From the NCBI RefSeq assembly GCF_015706575.1, contig NW_024037062.1, positions 2,972,811-3,036,810 on the forward strand: a stretch of 64,000 bases of DNA, written 5' to 3'. Made by a program: the position numbers and the translations under genes. Positions 12,169 to 23,719 of the stretch are shown in pieces. This DNA comes from Patiria miniata (Eukaryota; Echinodermata; Asteroidea; Valvatida; Asterinidae). Every line of letters starts with the position of its first letter. Position 1 is the first letter of the stretch. The notes under the pieces are model-generated. The model was not told where the DNA came from. It ran no database searches and saw only the letters and a program-made list of their open reading frames with translations.

Positions 12169-15100
12169 TCGGTACACTTTTTCCTGAAATCCGCATTAAA
12201 TATATTTAAAAAAAGTAAATTTGGCGGTGAAAGCCCATTATGTTATGCCACTGTCACGTGACAGACACATCCCATACACCTGAAACCAAAATAAAGTGTA
12301 GGCGGGACACCACTCTTTAAGATGACATCGGCGATTTGACTTTTTCTTCTTCACTGTTTGGTACACTTCGTCTCGAAGTTTAACTTAAGTTTAATGTTGT
12401 ACAACCGCAAAATGCTATTAAAGTACGATTTTTCTCAGGACGAGTATCCCGTGATTCATAGCTGCCCTAGATCTGAAACCAAAATAATTTATAGGAAGCA
12501 TCTAGTCCTCAATAATCGACCATCAAACATAATTTGGACATGTTGCATTTTCGGTACACTTTTTCCTGAAATCCGCATTAAATATAAAACAAGTAAATTT
12601 GGCGGTGAAAGCCCATTATGTTATGCCATTGTCACGTGACAGACACACCCCATACACCTGAAACAAAAATCAAGTGTAGGCGGGCCACTACTCTTTAAGA
12701 TGTCATCAGCGATTTGACTTTTTCTCCTACACTGTTTGGTACACTTTGTCTCGAATTTTAACTTTAATAAGTTTAATGTTGTACAACCGCAAAATGCTAT
12801 TAAAGTACGATTTTCCTCAGGACGAGTATCCCGTGATTCATAGCTGCCCTAGATCTGAAACCAAAATAATTTATAGGAAGCCTCTAGTCCTCAATAACTG
12901 ATCATCAAACATAATTCGGACATATTGCATTTTCGGTACACTTTTTCCTGAAATCCGCATTAAATATATAAAAAAAGTAAATTTGGCGGTGAAAGCCCAT
13001 TATGTTATGCCACTGTCACGTGACAGACACATCCCAAACACCTGAAACCAAAATAAAGTGTAGGCGGGACACCACTCTTTAAGATGACATCGGCGATTTG
13101 ACTTTTTCTTCTTCACTGTTTGGTACACTTTGTCTCGAAGTTTAACTATTAAAAGTTAAATGTACAACGTTACCGCAAAATGCTATTTTAGTACGACTTT
13201 TCCCAGGACGAGTATCACGTGATTCATAGCTGCCCTAGATCTGAAACCAAAATAATTTATAGGAAGCATCTAGTCCTCAATAATCGACCATCAAACATAA
13301 TTTGGACATTTTGCATTTTCGGTACACTTTTTCCTGAAATCCGCATTAAATATAAAACAAGTAAATTTGGCGGTGAAAGCCCATTATGTTATGCCATTGT
13401 CACGTGACAGACACACCCCATACACCTGAAACCAAAATCAAGTGTAGGCGGGCCGCTACTCTTTAAGATGTCATCAGCGATTTGACTTTTTCTCCTACAC
13501 TGTTTGGTACACTTTGTCTCGAATTTTAACTTAAGTTTAATGTTGTTGTACAACCGCAAACTGCTATTAAAGTACGATTTTTCTCAGGACGAGTATCACG
13601 TGATTCATAGCTGCCCTAGATCTGAATCCAAAATAATTCATAGGAAGCCTCTAGTTCTCAATAACTGATCATCAAACATAATTTGGACATATTGCATTTT
13701 CGGTACACTTTTTCCTGAAATCCGCATTAAATATAAAAAAGAGAGTAAATTTGGCGGTGAAAGCCCATTATGTTATGCCACTGTCACGTGACAGACACAC
13801 CCCATGCACCTGAAACCAAAATAAAGTGTAGGCGGGCCACTACTCTTTAAGATGTCATCGGCGATTTGACTTTTTCTCCTACACTGTTTGGTACACTTTG
13901 TCTCGAAGTTTAACTTAAGTTTAATGTTGTACAACCGCAAAATGCTATTAAAGTACGATTTTCCTCAGGACGAGTATCACGTGATTCATAGCTGCCCTAG
14001 ATCTGAAACTAAAATAATTTATAGAAAGCCTCTAGTCCTCAATAACTGACCATCAAACATAATTCGGACATGTTGCATTTTCGGTACACTTTTTTCCTGA
14101 AATCCGCATTAAATATTATATAAATAATTAAAAGTAAATTTGGCGGTGAAAGCCCATTATGTTATGCCATTGTCACGTGACAAAATACACCCCATACACC
14201 TGAAACCAAAATAGAGTGTAGGCGGTGCACCACTTTATATTAAGATGACATCGGCGATTTAACTTTTTCTTCTTTACTGTTTGGTACACTTTGTCTCGAA
14301 GTTTAACTTTAAGTTTAATGTTGTACAACCGCAAAATGCTATTAAAGTACGATTTTCCTCAGGACGAGTATCACGTGATTGATAGCTGCCCTAGATCTGA
14401 AACCAAAATAATTTATAGGAAGCCTCTAGTCCTCAATAAACTGACCATCAAACATAATTCGGAAATGTTGCATTTTCGGTACACTTTTTCCTGAAATCCG
14501 CATTAAATATATTAAAAAAAAGTAAATTTGGCGGTGAAAGCCCATTATGTTATGCCACTGTCACGTGACAGACACATCCCATACACCTGAAACCAAAATA
14601 AAGTGTAGGCGGGACACCACTCTTTAAGATGACATCGGCGATTTGACTTTTTCTTCTTCACTGTTTGGTACACTTTGTCTCGAACTTTAACTTAAAGTTT
14701 AATGTTGTTGTACAACCGCAAAATGTTATTTTGGTACGATTTTCCTCAGGACGAGTATCACGTGATTCATAGCTGCCCTAGATCTGAAACCAAAATAATT
14801 CATAGGAAGCCTCTAGTCCTCAATAACTGATCATCAAACATAATCTGGACATGTTGCATTTGCGGTACACATTTTCCTGAAATCCGCATTAAATTTATAA
14901 AATAAAGTTAATTTGGCGGTAAAGGCGCATTTTGTTATGTCATTGTCACGTGACAGATACACCCCACACACCTGAAACCAAAATAGAGTGTAGGCGAGCT
15001 ACCACTCTATAACATGTCATCGGCGATTTGACTTTTTCTCCTACACTGTTCGGTACACTTTGTCTCGAAGTTTATTGTTTAATGTTGTACAACATTATTG

Positions 15101-15300
15101 TTTAATGTTGTACAACTGTAAAATGCTATTTTAGTACGATTTTTCTCAGGACGAGTATCACGTGATTCATAGTTGCCCTAGATCTGAAACCAAAATAATT
15201 TATAAGAAGCCTCTAGTCCTCAATAACTGACCATCAAACATAATACTGACGTCCTTCATTTTCGGTACACTCCTCGATGAAATCCGCATTAAATATATAA
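12169..15300. repeat. Satellite array of about 385-bp units
   Basis: The landmark CGGTACACTTTTTCCTGAAA recurs at about 12170, 12551, 12932, 13318, 13699, 14081, 14477, 14862 and 15261, giving eight full units of 381-399 bp and one partial. Each unit contains two half-units beginning GGTACACTT, about 190 bp apart, each with GAAACCAAAATAA about 125 bp further on. The first half carries the palindrome CTGTCACGTGACAG; the second carries ATCACGTGAT in most copies. Short open frames inside are repeats of repeats, not genes. Confidence 0.9.
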
Positions 15301-16337
15301 AAATTTATCACGTCAATAATGTTGTTTATTGGCCTCCGTACTTGATGAATACGCGGCTAAATACACGGCTGAATACGCGGCTGTGGTATCTGGCCGAATA
15401 CGCGGCCAGGTTCACTCAGGTCGTTCATGGGCCATATATTTTAGCTTACGCGTGGTACCCTGTCTCTTCAATAAGCGTTGTTATTGTACACCACAGCGCA
15501 GCCGGGCCGCGATATTTTTTTTTACACAACTATCTGGGGTACTTTGTGCGCTTTCCTATGGGGCTTGGTTTTTATAACCAGGCTTGAGTGGAGGCTACTA
15601 TTTTTCAACTTGGTACGGATTTCGGACTTTATTTCCCTTTTTAAAAAAATCCTCCAGAGCCTCGGATCAGAAAAGAAAAAGGAAATTGCTGCTATACAAG
15701 TAGTATCCGACTGAAAAATAACCTTAACTTGTTGGGGGGAAAAAGAGCAAAATCTGAATGGGCAGAACTCGGGCCCAGGCTGCGATGGACAATGTCTTCA
15801 TTGCGTACGCGTATAGCCCAGGTTGGACGAAGTCTTCATTGCAATACGACTAACGTAGGGAGGAAAGGGAGTCCACCAGGGCTACGTAGGGAGGAAAGGG
15901 AGTCCACCAGGGCTAGGTACGCGTACAACTTCTGCTGCCGTAGCGAAACAAATTACAACATTTGCAATTTTTACCTGATAGAGGAAGCTGAAATTTCGTT
16001 TACACATTCCTTGTGTCCAGAATTACAAAGATGCTTGCTTTAGGAAAGGTAAATATGTCGATGGGCGAAGTATTGAAAGAAAATAAATCGTAGATCTACG
16101 CTTTTGTCGTAAACATCGTCAGTATACTGCACTGCTGCACGTTACGCGCGCGCACCCATAGCAACTGTGTTGCGTATGCAGGCTTCAGTCTCACGCGAAG
16201 GTGGTTGAGCTGGTTCAGGGGCCATTTTTTCGCTTGTTCTTTGAAGCCGGTCTTTATATCACCGTTAATACACCCCCACGTGATCGAGTCTCGACCAATC
16301 ACAAACCAGCAACTCTTTAAGGTATTTATTAATTACT
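15301..16337. other. No gene; small tandem duplication
   Basis: GAATACGCGGC recurs four times in diverged form around 15349-15410. A 31-bp tandem duplication (ACGTAGGGAGGAAAGGGAGT...) occupies 15853-15914. Open frames here have no recognisable domain. Confidence 0.45.
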
Positions 16338-16836
16338 ATTCATAAATACCTCAGACAGTTTACGCATTCCTATTGGTCGAGAACCCGTCACGTGGCCGGT
16401 CTTAAACGGATGATAAAGACATGGCTAGCTGGTCTTAAACACTTTTCCAGTGTCACAATAAAATGTGGACTCCTAAAAATCCAGTGCCTCTTAGTGTTTC
16501 ATTGGTTTAACGTTCACAATCCTCACGTAGGCATGCGCAACACTACCAGGGAGTCAAAATTTTATAGTTCTAAATTCAAAACGCAACGTGCCAGGTGCGT
16601 TCTGCGCGACATCGCGCAGAACAGTCATGATACGCGCGCGTCAATCTCCATAAAAGGGTTGTTTACATCTTACTCGCCAGCTGAAAACTCCATTATTTTT
16701 GCAAGAGGGATGTTTCAAAAAGCATAAAGTGAATTTGTTGAATTAAATCGGGATGTTTTGAACGAATTATATGATTTTTTCTTACCGAAAAAGTATTCAT
16801 GAATGGGAATAAATATGTGCTCCGTCGGTATTGATC
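16338..16836. repeat. First copy of a ~500-bp repeat
   Basis: Starts ATTCATAAATACCTCAGACAG and ends GAATGGGAATAAATATGTGCTC. The sequence recurs with high identity in the element at 16935-17479. Both copies contain CACGTGNCCGGTCTTAAACGG and the palindrome TTCTGCGCGACATCGCGCAGAA. No protein is evident. Confidence 0.75.
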
Positions 16837-16843
16837 AATCTGT

Positions 16844-16930
16844 TTAAGACCACTTAGAGTCTGGGTGCTGATAATTACCCTCGCCTCCGGCTCGGGTAAT
16901 TATCAGCACCCAGACTCTAAGTGGTCTTAA
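16844..16930. repeat. Perfect hairpin, 37-bp arms
   Basis: Left arm starts TTAAGACCACTTAGAGTCTG; the right arm is its exact reverse complement, ending at 16930. The 13-nt loop is TCGCCTCCGGCTC or close to it. It lies between the two ~500-bp repeat copies. Confidence 0.85.
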
Positions 16931-16934
16931 GCAA

Positions 16935-17479
16935 AGTGATAAAAACCTCCGAAGCACACCACATTTATTCCCTTATTCATAAATACCTCAGACAGTTTAG
17001 CCATTCCTATTGGTCGAGAGCCCGTCACGTGCCCGGTCTTAAACGGATGATAAAGACATGGCTATAGCTGGTCTTAAACACTTTTCCAGTGTCGCAATAA
17101 AATGTAGACCCCTAAAAATCCAGTGCCTCTTACCGTTTCATTAGTTGAACGTTCACAATCCTCACGTAGGCATGCGCAACACTACCACAACCAGTGAGTC
17201 AGAATTTTATAGTTCTAAATTCAAAACGCAACGCCCAAGGTGCGTTCTGCGCGACATCGCGCAGAACATGCTACGTGCGCGTCAATCTCCATATAAGGGT
17301 TGTTTACATCTTACTCGTCAGCTGAACACTCCATTATTTTGCTAGAGGGATGTTTCAAAAAGCATGAAGTGAACTTGTTGAAATAAATCGGGATTTTTTG
17401 AACGAATTATGTGATATTTTTTTACCGAAAAGGTATTCATGAATGGGAATAAATATGTGCTCGGTCGGTATTTATCACT
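16935..17479. mobile_element. TIR element, second copy of the ~500-bp repeat
   Basis: The left end (AGTGATAAAAACCTCCGAAG...CATTTATTCCC) is an imperfect inverted copy of the right end (GGGAATAAATATGTGCTCGG...TTTATCACT), about 45-55 bp long. The interior matches 16338-16836. No transposase is present, so I call a non-autonomous DNA element of unknown family. Confidence 0.6.
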
Positions 17480-17531
17480 CTCTCGAGCACACATTCCCTT
17501 AACATTATTATACTTGCCAACTGGCGCTAAA

Positions 17532-18167
17532 GTACGGAAGCTTGAATTGCCTTCCGCGATACCGCTTACCGTGATAATTTATCACAGAAATCCGGAATTC
17601 AAAGATATATCCTTCCTCGATACCGCGTTACTGTGATAATTTATCACAGAAATCCAGAATTCAAAGATACGTATTCCTCGATACCGCGTTACTGTGATAA
17701 TTTATCACAGAAATCCAGAATTCAAAGATACGTATTCCTCGATACCGCGTTACCGTGATAATTTATCACAGAAATCCTGAATTCACTGAGATACCTATTA
17801 TTAGTTATCTTGGAGCGCGAGTGGAACACGGAATAATGTAGTGCGTCTGTGATACCACTACATTATTCCGTGTTCCACTCGCGCTCGCAAGATAACTAAT
17901 AATAGGTATCTCTGAATTCAGAATTTCTGTGATAAATTATCACGGTAACGCGGTATCGAGGAATACGTATCTTTGAATTCTGGATTTCTGTGATAAATTA
18001 TCACGGTAACGCGGTATCGAGGAATACGTATCTTTGAATTCCGGATTTCTGTGATGAATTATCACAGTAACGTGGTATCGAGGAAGGAATTATCTTTGAA
18101 TTCCGGATTTCTGTGATAAATTATCACGGTAACGCGGTATCTCGGAAGGCAATTCAAGCTTCCGTAC
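17532..18167. repeat. 636-bp near-perfect inverted repeat with 61-bp subrepeats
   Basis: Two arms of 312 bp (17532-17843 and 17856-18167) flank a 12-nt loop. The outer ends are GTACGGAAGCTTGAATTGCC and its reverse complement. Each arm contains four tandem 61-bp units (starts near 17558, 17619, 17680, 17741), each with the self-complementary TGTGATAATTTATCACA. It is bordered at 17511 by TACTTGCCAACTGGCGCT, which also ends the element at 55648. A foldback-type transposable element is the likeliest explanation. Confidence 0.85.
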
Positions 18168-18212
18168 CAGCGCGGGTGGGGCAATCACGTTTTCAATTAA
18201 TGCACGTAGCTA

Positions 18213-18467
18213 CAGTGGCGCAACCAAGGGGGGGTGCCTCGGGAGCTTAAGCCCCCCCCCCCCTTCCCGAAGAGGTTGTCAATTTCTTTCTTAGTCCCAC
18301 GATTTGACCTTGGTGATATGTATGTGGCCTATTTGCGAGTAGTATATAATAGGGGTACGGTGTCAGTGGCGACAAAAATTATGGGCAAAATTTCTTTAAA
18401 AAATGTAATTCTAATAATATGAAGAAAAAAAATGTGAGCCCCCAACCAAATCCTGGGTGCGCCACTG
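18213..18467. mobile_element. hAT-type MITE with perfect 8-bp target duplication
   Basis: Ends are CAGTGGCGCAACCAAGG and CTGGGTGCGCCACTG. The target duplication cgtagcta is exact at 18205-18212 and 18468-18475. There is no transposase; C-rich sequence follows the left end. Confidence 0.9.
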
Positions 18468-18475
18468 CGTAGCTA

Positions 18476-19028
18476 GCTACACAATATGGGCTGGGCGGGG
18501 GAGCGCAAGGGCCTGTGAGCCGAGCGCGTACGATGGTCTTCCACTCTTGAAAAGGGGTTATGCCAAAGTTGGTGCGTTTCTGTCAACCCCCCCCCCCCCC
18601 CCCGAGTTGGGCTTTGGAATTAACAAAATAATGAGTTCTGTATCATGCAGGATGCATAATGCACATGAACAAAAATGGCTGGGCTCTGTCACTTAGATTT
18701 TATTCATTTCTATTTGGGGGGGGGGGGGCGGGATTCTCATGTTTCCCCGGCCAGTTCACACCATTGTTGCTATATTAGTTTTTCTTCAAAGAGGAGAAAA
18801 GAGAAAGAAGTCATCATACCTGATAAAGGAAAGGCTATTTGTTTTTGCCTCTATCTCTTCAATCCTTAACTATCGAAACAAATCCTTGACAGGATAACTA
18901 GAGTTCAAGAAACATTGCCCAGTAAGAAAATATTTAACTAGTTGCACGTTTACCCCCAAAAAAATCTGCCATCAAAAAATAAACAAAAAATATGAGTACC
19001 TTCTATTCAAGCAAATGATGCATAGTAG
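18476..19028. other. No gene; homopolymer tracts
   Basis: C tract at about 18587-18602 and G tract at 18716-18728. No coding or RNA signal. Confidence 0.45.
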
Positions 19029-19451
19029 TGTAACGGACAGTCTATGCACGTTTTTGTTGTCATTGATTTCTAGCGCTGGTGCTCCGGCGGAGGGGCTCCG
19101 GCGGCGCAAGCCTGACCTGGTTTTGGGTCTGGCTGGCGCGCGCTCCGGAAATAGGCTCCGGAAAAAGGTTGCTTATAGTGGGTTTCTTTTGTTGGGGGAC
19201 GCGGGAAAGGTTTGGCAAGATGCCGGGGTCATTGCAAGTTGTTACAATTGTATACATTTGTTCAGACTGTGTGTATTTCTATGCTGGGAATCAGCAGTCG
19301 TGGTACTGGTAGCAGTGTGGCAGGTTGACCACAGAGTTGTTGTGCTGAATAAATGAGAGTTTCTTCAGAAGTTGGAAATCCTGTGTGTTTGTCCCCTTTT
19401 CTTGCGTTTGGCCGGACTCGGAGGACAAGAACCCAATAAGGTCCCGTTACA
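19029..19451 (+). repeat. 5' LTR of element 1
   Basis: Identical in structure to 21763-22185, with TG...CA ends. AATAAA near 19350 (tgaataaatgag) is a likely polyadenylation signal within the LTR. Confidence 0.92.
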
Positions 19452-20155
19452 ATTGGTGGCAGCGTCGGGATTTTCTACAGGATTTTCGGGTAAGAGAAAT
19501 GGCAAGCTACACGGAGTCGGCACGGAGTATCACTGAAGCCATCGGCGACATTTCCAGGGAAATCGATCGGCTGCAGCGATCCCTGCTGGACAGTTTACGC
19601 AAAAATACGACCGGGTCCACGACCGGACATCAGCCTTGGCATGTTGTGCCAGTGACGCCGAACCTATCGACTAGGGACGATACCGGTAGGCGGAGAAAGT
19701 CGTGCAGTGTAGTGGGTGATCTTCAGGCACAGTGCATGGCGGGCGGCGTGCAGCGAGTCGGACAGCGAAGGTGAGCACCGCCCTGACGTTAGTTGCCGTC
19801 GATCCCCGAAGAGTCCTACCGGGGCACGCAGCGGTTGCGAGCCTCGTCATGCGGGCAGGCACACAGCAGTGCACACTGACACCGCTGCTAGCGGATCCAG
19901 TGCTGCTCATGCGGTTGGCCAGCACGCTGACGTGGAACGTACCGGAGCGGCGCCGCGTGTCAGAGCTCGGGAGTACGATGGGTCATCGTACATTGAGGAT
20001 TTCTTGGTGCATTTTGATGCACCACGGCCGAAGAAGAGGCGTGGTGCAAGGCAGAACAAGTCGGGCGGTCGCGAGCAGTCTTTCCTTGTCCCGAAAAGGA
20101 GGAAACCCTTAGTTCCACGGCCACTGACCAGATACTGTCGATTCTGCGAGAGCTC

Positions 20156-21320
20156 TTGGAGTTGCAGCGCCGCAGCCTGGTGGAGAGAAAACCCAAGGAA
20201 TGGAAGGCAGGTTGCTGGAAGTGCGGGAGTCTGGAGCATCTCCGAGCACGGTGCCCACTGAAGACCAGCGCAGTCCCGCCACCGGCACGGACAGCCCCGC
20301 CGCCGGCGCAGGCAGTCTCGCCAACGGCACGGACAGCCTCGCCGCCGGCGCAGGCAGTCTCGCCGACGGCGCAGGCAGTCTCGCCGACGGCGCAGGCAGC
20401 CTCGCCGCAGGAGCAGGCAGTCCCGCCGAAGTCTGGCTTGAGGAAACGACCTGCTTCATCTCAAGAGTTGGGACTTTACATCCGAGGGGAAATAATGGAC
20501 ACGGCAGTTAGTTTCTTGATCGACACTGGAACCACAGAGACTTTTGTTTCCACTCGGCTGTATGACAGGACAGACACGAAGTTAAGACCCGTGCTCGTCG
20601 ACGCAGATCGCAGGTTTCGCCAAGCGGGTGGGAGTGAGCTGCGCATCGCTGGACGTGCGAAGATGCCGATGAAGACTGGGGGAAGCGAGGTGCTACACAG
20701 CGTTTGGGTCTCAGACATCAGCGTAGATGCCATTCTGGGACTGGACTTTTTGCGACAGCATCAATGCCAGCTGGTGTGGGACGAAGAGTGCTTTGTTGTC
20801 GGTAAGCACAGAGTTCCGCTTCAAAGGAATGCCGAACCAACAGTACGGGAATCCCCACTGTCGGTGCCTGCGACCGAATTACTGGGTTCGGTAGATTCCC
20901 CATTGCCAAGGGCCACTCAACCGGCGGTTACTACAGAACCAGCGCTGGGGCCAGTACGCCAGTCAAGGACAGACAATCAGGTTGGAACAGGTAGTCCCGC
21001 CGCCGGAGTGGGCAGTCCCACTGCCGCCGTTGGACACCACACGACGCAAGGCACCAGCTCGCCCCGCAACCGCCGTGGCAGGGCGGTCCGAAGACGGGGA
21101 TGTTGCGGCGACAAGTCAGCGGGGGTGAGACTGACAGTCAGCCAGTTCAAGGCAAGGCGACGTACACATGCAGGGTCTGCGGTCAGCAGTATGTCTCCTC
21201 GTTTACTCGGAGGCGGCATGAAAAAGCAGCGCATGAAGAACGGAGTTACCAGTGCCGGGAATGCCCGAAGTCCTACGGACGGTCGGACTACTTGACCCGG
21301 CACATGAGGGCCCAGCATCG
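20156..21320 (+). other. Element 1 coding parts: zinc knuckle, aspartic protease, C2H2 fingers
   Basis: A CCHC knuckle (CWKCGSLEHLRARC) lies near 20214-20255. A proline/alanine-rich repeat tract of roughly 150 bp follows at about 20275-20425. The retropepsin-like segment runs about 20470-20760, with FLIDTGTT and AILGLDFL, the active-site and flap-distal motifs. At about 21160-21320 lies a stretch coding two C2H2 zinc fingers (CRVCGQQY...H...H, CRECPKSY...H...H). Zinc fingers in this position are uncommon in LTR elements. This is a retroelement part, not a host gene. Confidence 0.75.
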
Positions 21321-21762
21321 GGGACCGACGAGTTGCGGATAGTCCTCGCCAATTGTTGTGTTTTTGTTTGATTTAGGAACCTGAGTGGGGCCTAAATCAA
21401 AATCAACCACCATTCTTGAGGACATCCCATAAAAGTAAATTAATAAAATCACAGACAGTGAACTCTTGTGATTCTTGTTCCAGAAAATAAAGTAATGTAA
21501 AACCAATGCAAAGTAAATTCTTTTTGATAACCTTTTTGAATCTTGTAAACATCACTTGATAAAAAAAAAGTTTCTTTGTTTCTAAAAGTGAAAGTGTTAG
21601 TCATGTAAACCCTGTAAAAAGAAAATACAAATGAGTGTTTTGTTCTCTACATAATATATGGGAAAAAAGAGGTTTTGGAAAATTGTGAATATCAGTTTAT
21701 GAAAAATTTGTTGTATTTGTGCCCCTTTTCAGGAGAATAGGCCCAGTTTAAGGAGGGGGTAG

Positions 21763-22185
21763 TGTAACGGACAGTCTATGCACGTTTTTGTTGTCATTGC
21801 TTTCTAGCGCTGGTGCTCCGGCGGAGGGGCTCCGGCGGCGCAAGCCTGACCTGGTTTTGGGTCTGGCTGGCGCGCGCTCCGGAAATAGGCTCCGGAAAAA
21901 GGTTGCTTATAGTGGGTTTCTTTTGTTGGGGGACGCGGGAAAGGTTTGGCAAGATGCTGGGGTCATTGCAAGTTGTTACAATTGTATACATTTGTTCAGA
22001 CTGTGTGTATTTCTATGCTGGGAATCAGCAGTCGTGGTACTGGTAGCAGTGTGGCAGGTTGACTACAGAGTTGTTGTGCTGAATAAATGAGAGTTTCTTC
22101 AGAAGTTGGAAATCCTGTGTGTTTGTCCCCTTTTCTTGCGTTCGGCCGGACTCGGAGGACAAGAACCCAATAAGGTCCCGTTACA
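21763..22185 (+). repeat. 3' LTR of element 1
   Basis: Second copy of the 423-bp LTR, preceded by the polypurine tract ending at 21760. Confidence 0.92.
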
Positions 22186-22391
22186 GTATGAAACCATTTT
22201 AATTCAAAGAAAATATCAAAATATAATCCTGCTCTGCAAAACATTTTATGATACCCAGAGCTTAGTGATTGCATATGATGTTTGCATAATCAGCCTGTTA
22301 TTGCTATACATGTATATCTGAAGATTATATCATGTTTAAATCTGATAAGTTCAATAAAAATGAGTCAAATTATGATTTATAATAATAATAA

Positions 22392-23014
22392 TGTAGTAAA
22401 TCCCACGATGGGGGACAACTTGGTGTTGTCAGCTTGCGCTGAATCAACGGTGTGGGATGTGAATCCCGGGTCAGGGAGCAGTAAGCCTTGTCCAAAAATA
22501 TAACACGCCAACTCTTGGTTGTAACTTGCTGTCTCGGTTTTATTGTTTGTTGACTACGAAAGAAAACCCCCAACACTAGGCTTGAGCCTTCAATAAAACA
22601 GGACCCTGGCTGTACTACATGTATGTGATCATGGAGGAATGTCTCTGAGCTAGCGGTCGTAAGCCCTTTTCCTCACGCCATTCTAGGGACGCCGAAAGAG
22701 GCCGTATTACTTAACAACTTATGTATCTATGGGCCATTTCCATGCGAGTAAATCTGCATTATCCCTTGATTTCAACTAAGTCTTATAACATAATTGTTGT
22801 CTTAACTCAATTCACATAGGATTATCACCAAAAGATGAATTATACATCAAATAAGGGTTACAGACATAGGATGATCCAGAACTAGTTCTTGTTTGGCGGA
22901 AGGCGACTACCGCACCCGAGGTGATGTGCGCGCTGTAAACAATTCGCCTTAAAGCAGCAGTTTAGATCTTAGTTTAAAGGTACTACATGTATATTCGTAA
23001 TCCATTTCCCCACA
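22392..23014 (-). repeat. 3' LTR of element 2
   Basis: 623-bp LTR, near-identical to 37223-37845. On the minus strand AAAACAGGGAAGT abuts it and is a weak polypurine-tract candidate. Confidence 0.92.
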
Positions 23015-23719
23015 ACTTCCCTGTTTTAAGAATCATACGCCCCGGATGATACAGTTATTCTGAAAGTAACAATCTCCCGACAGTTAGGGTCATGGTATTA
23101 CATGAAAAAAAAACTTGTAAAGGTAACAAGACATCTATCTCATGTAAAACAAGTTTTCAAAAATTTCAATTACAGCTAAACTAACAACTTTGCCTGTTAG
23201 ATCATCAAAGAAGACTATCATAGCAGAGGACTCCATCTGGTGGATGGGCACACGTGACTACTTAATGCAAGTCTGCATTTCCAATCGAATGTCATGCATG
23301 CAGAGTGAACACTGCTTGAGTAACCAAAATCGCGCTGCCTACCCTAACAACAATGCCGTTTGCACTCGCTGCCTAATCCACCAGATGGGGTATCTTGTAC
23401 AACAATGAAGAAGTGATGCATCTACTGATACATCACACAAATCTACAACTCCTCCAATGCATTCTTAACAATCAATGTAGAATTTTTAACATTGGGAATA
23501 TTGATCGTTAATCAAAGCGCAATTCCAATTTTTTAACGGATAATTCTCACAACTTTAAAATCGTAAATACACATAGCGGGCATGAGCAATTAAAGATGGT
23601 GTCATGGTGGCGCACCACGGGAGCCCCAGACACCCCCCCCCCCAACTTAAAGGAGAGCAAACAGTGACCAGCATGACACGAATCAATAATGAGCATCTGT
23701 TACAACAACCCTTAATGAA

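Larger units (their letters stand above)
19029..22185 (+). mobile_element. Compact LTR retrotransposon (element 1), non-autonomous
   Basis: Two 423-bp LTRs (19029-19451, 21763-22185) begin TGTAAC, end GTTACA and differ at about 4 sites, so the insertion is recent. The primer-binding site right after the 5' LTR, TGGTGGCAGCG, matches the 3' end of many tRNA-Leu genes. A polypurine tract (AAGGAGGGGG) precedes the 3' LTR. Internal parts are a gag-like region, a CCHC zinc knuckle, a retropepsin-like segment and a C2H2 zinc-finger pair. No reverse transcriptase, RNase H or integrase segment was recognised, so it probably depended on a relative. The 4-bp flanks (gtag, gtat) match imperfectly. Treated as a fossil: not autonomous. 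Confidence 0.9.

Noticed and set aside
12358-14494. Repeated short open frames (VLNNRPSNI... type)
   Set aside because: They are the same piece of satellite unit read in the same frame; no codon-level conservation beyond that of the repeat.
19716-20459. Several overlapping long frames on both strands
   Set aside because: GC-rich retroelement interior; they are shadows of the gag/protease-like coding of element 1.
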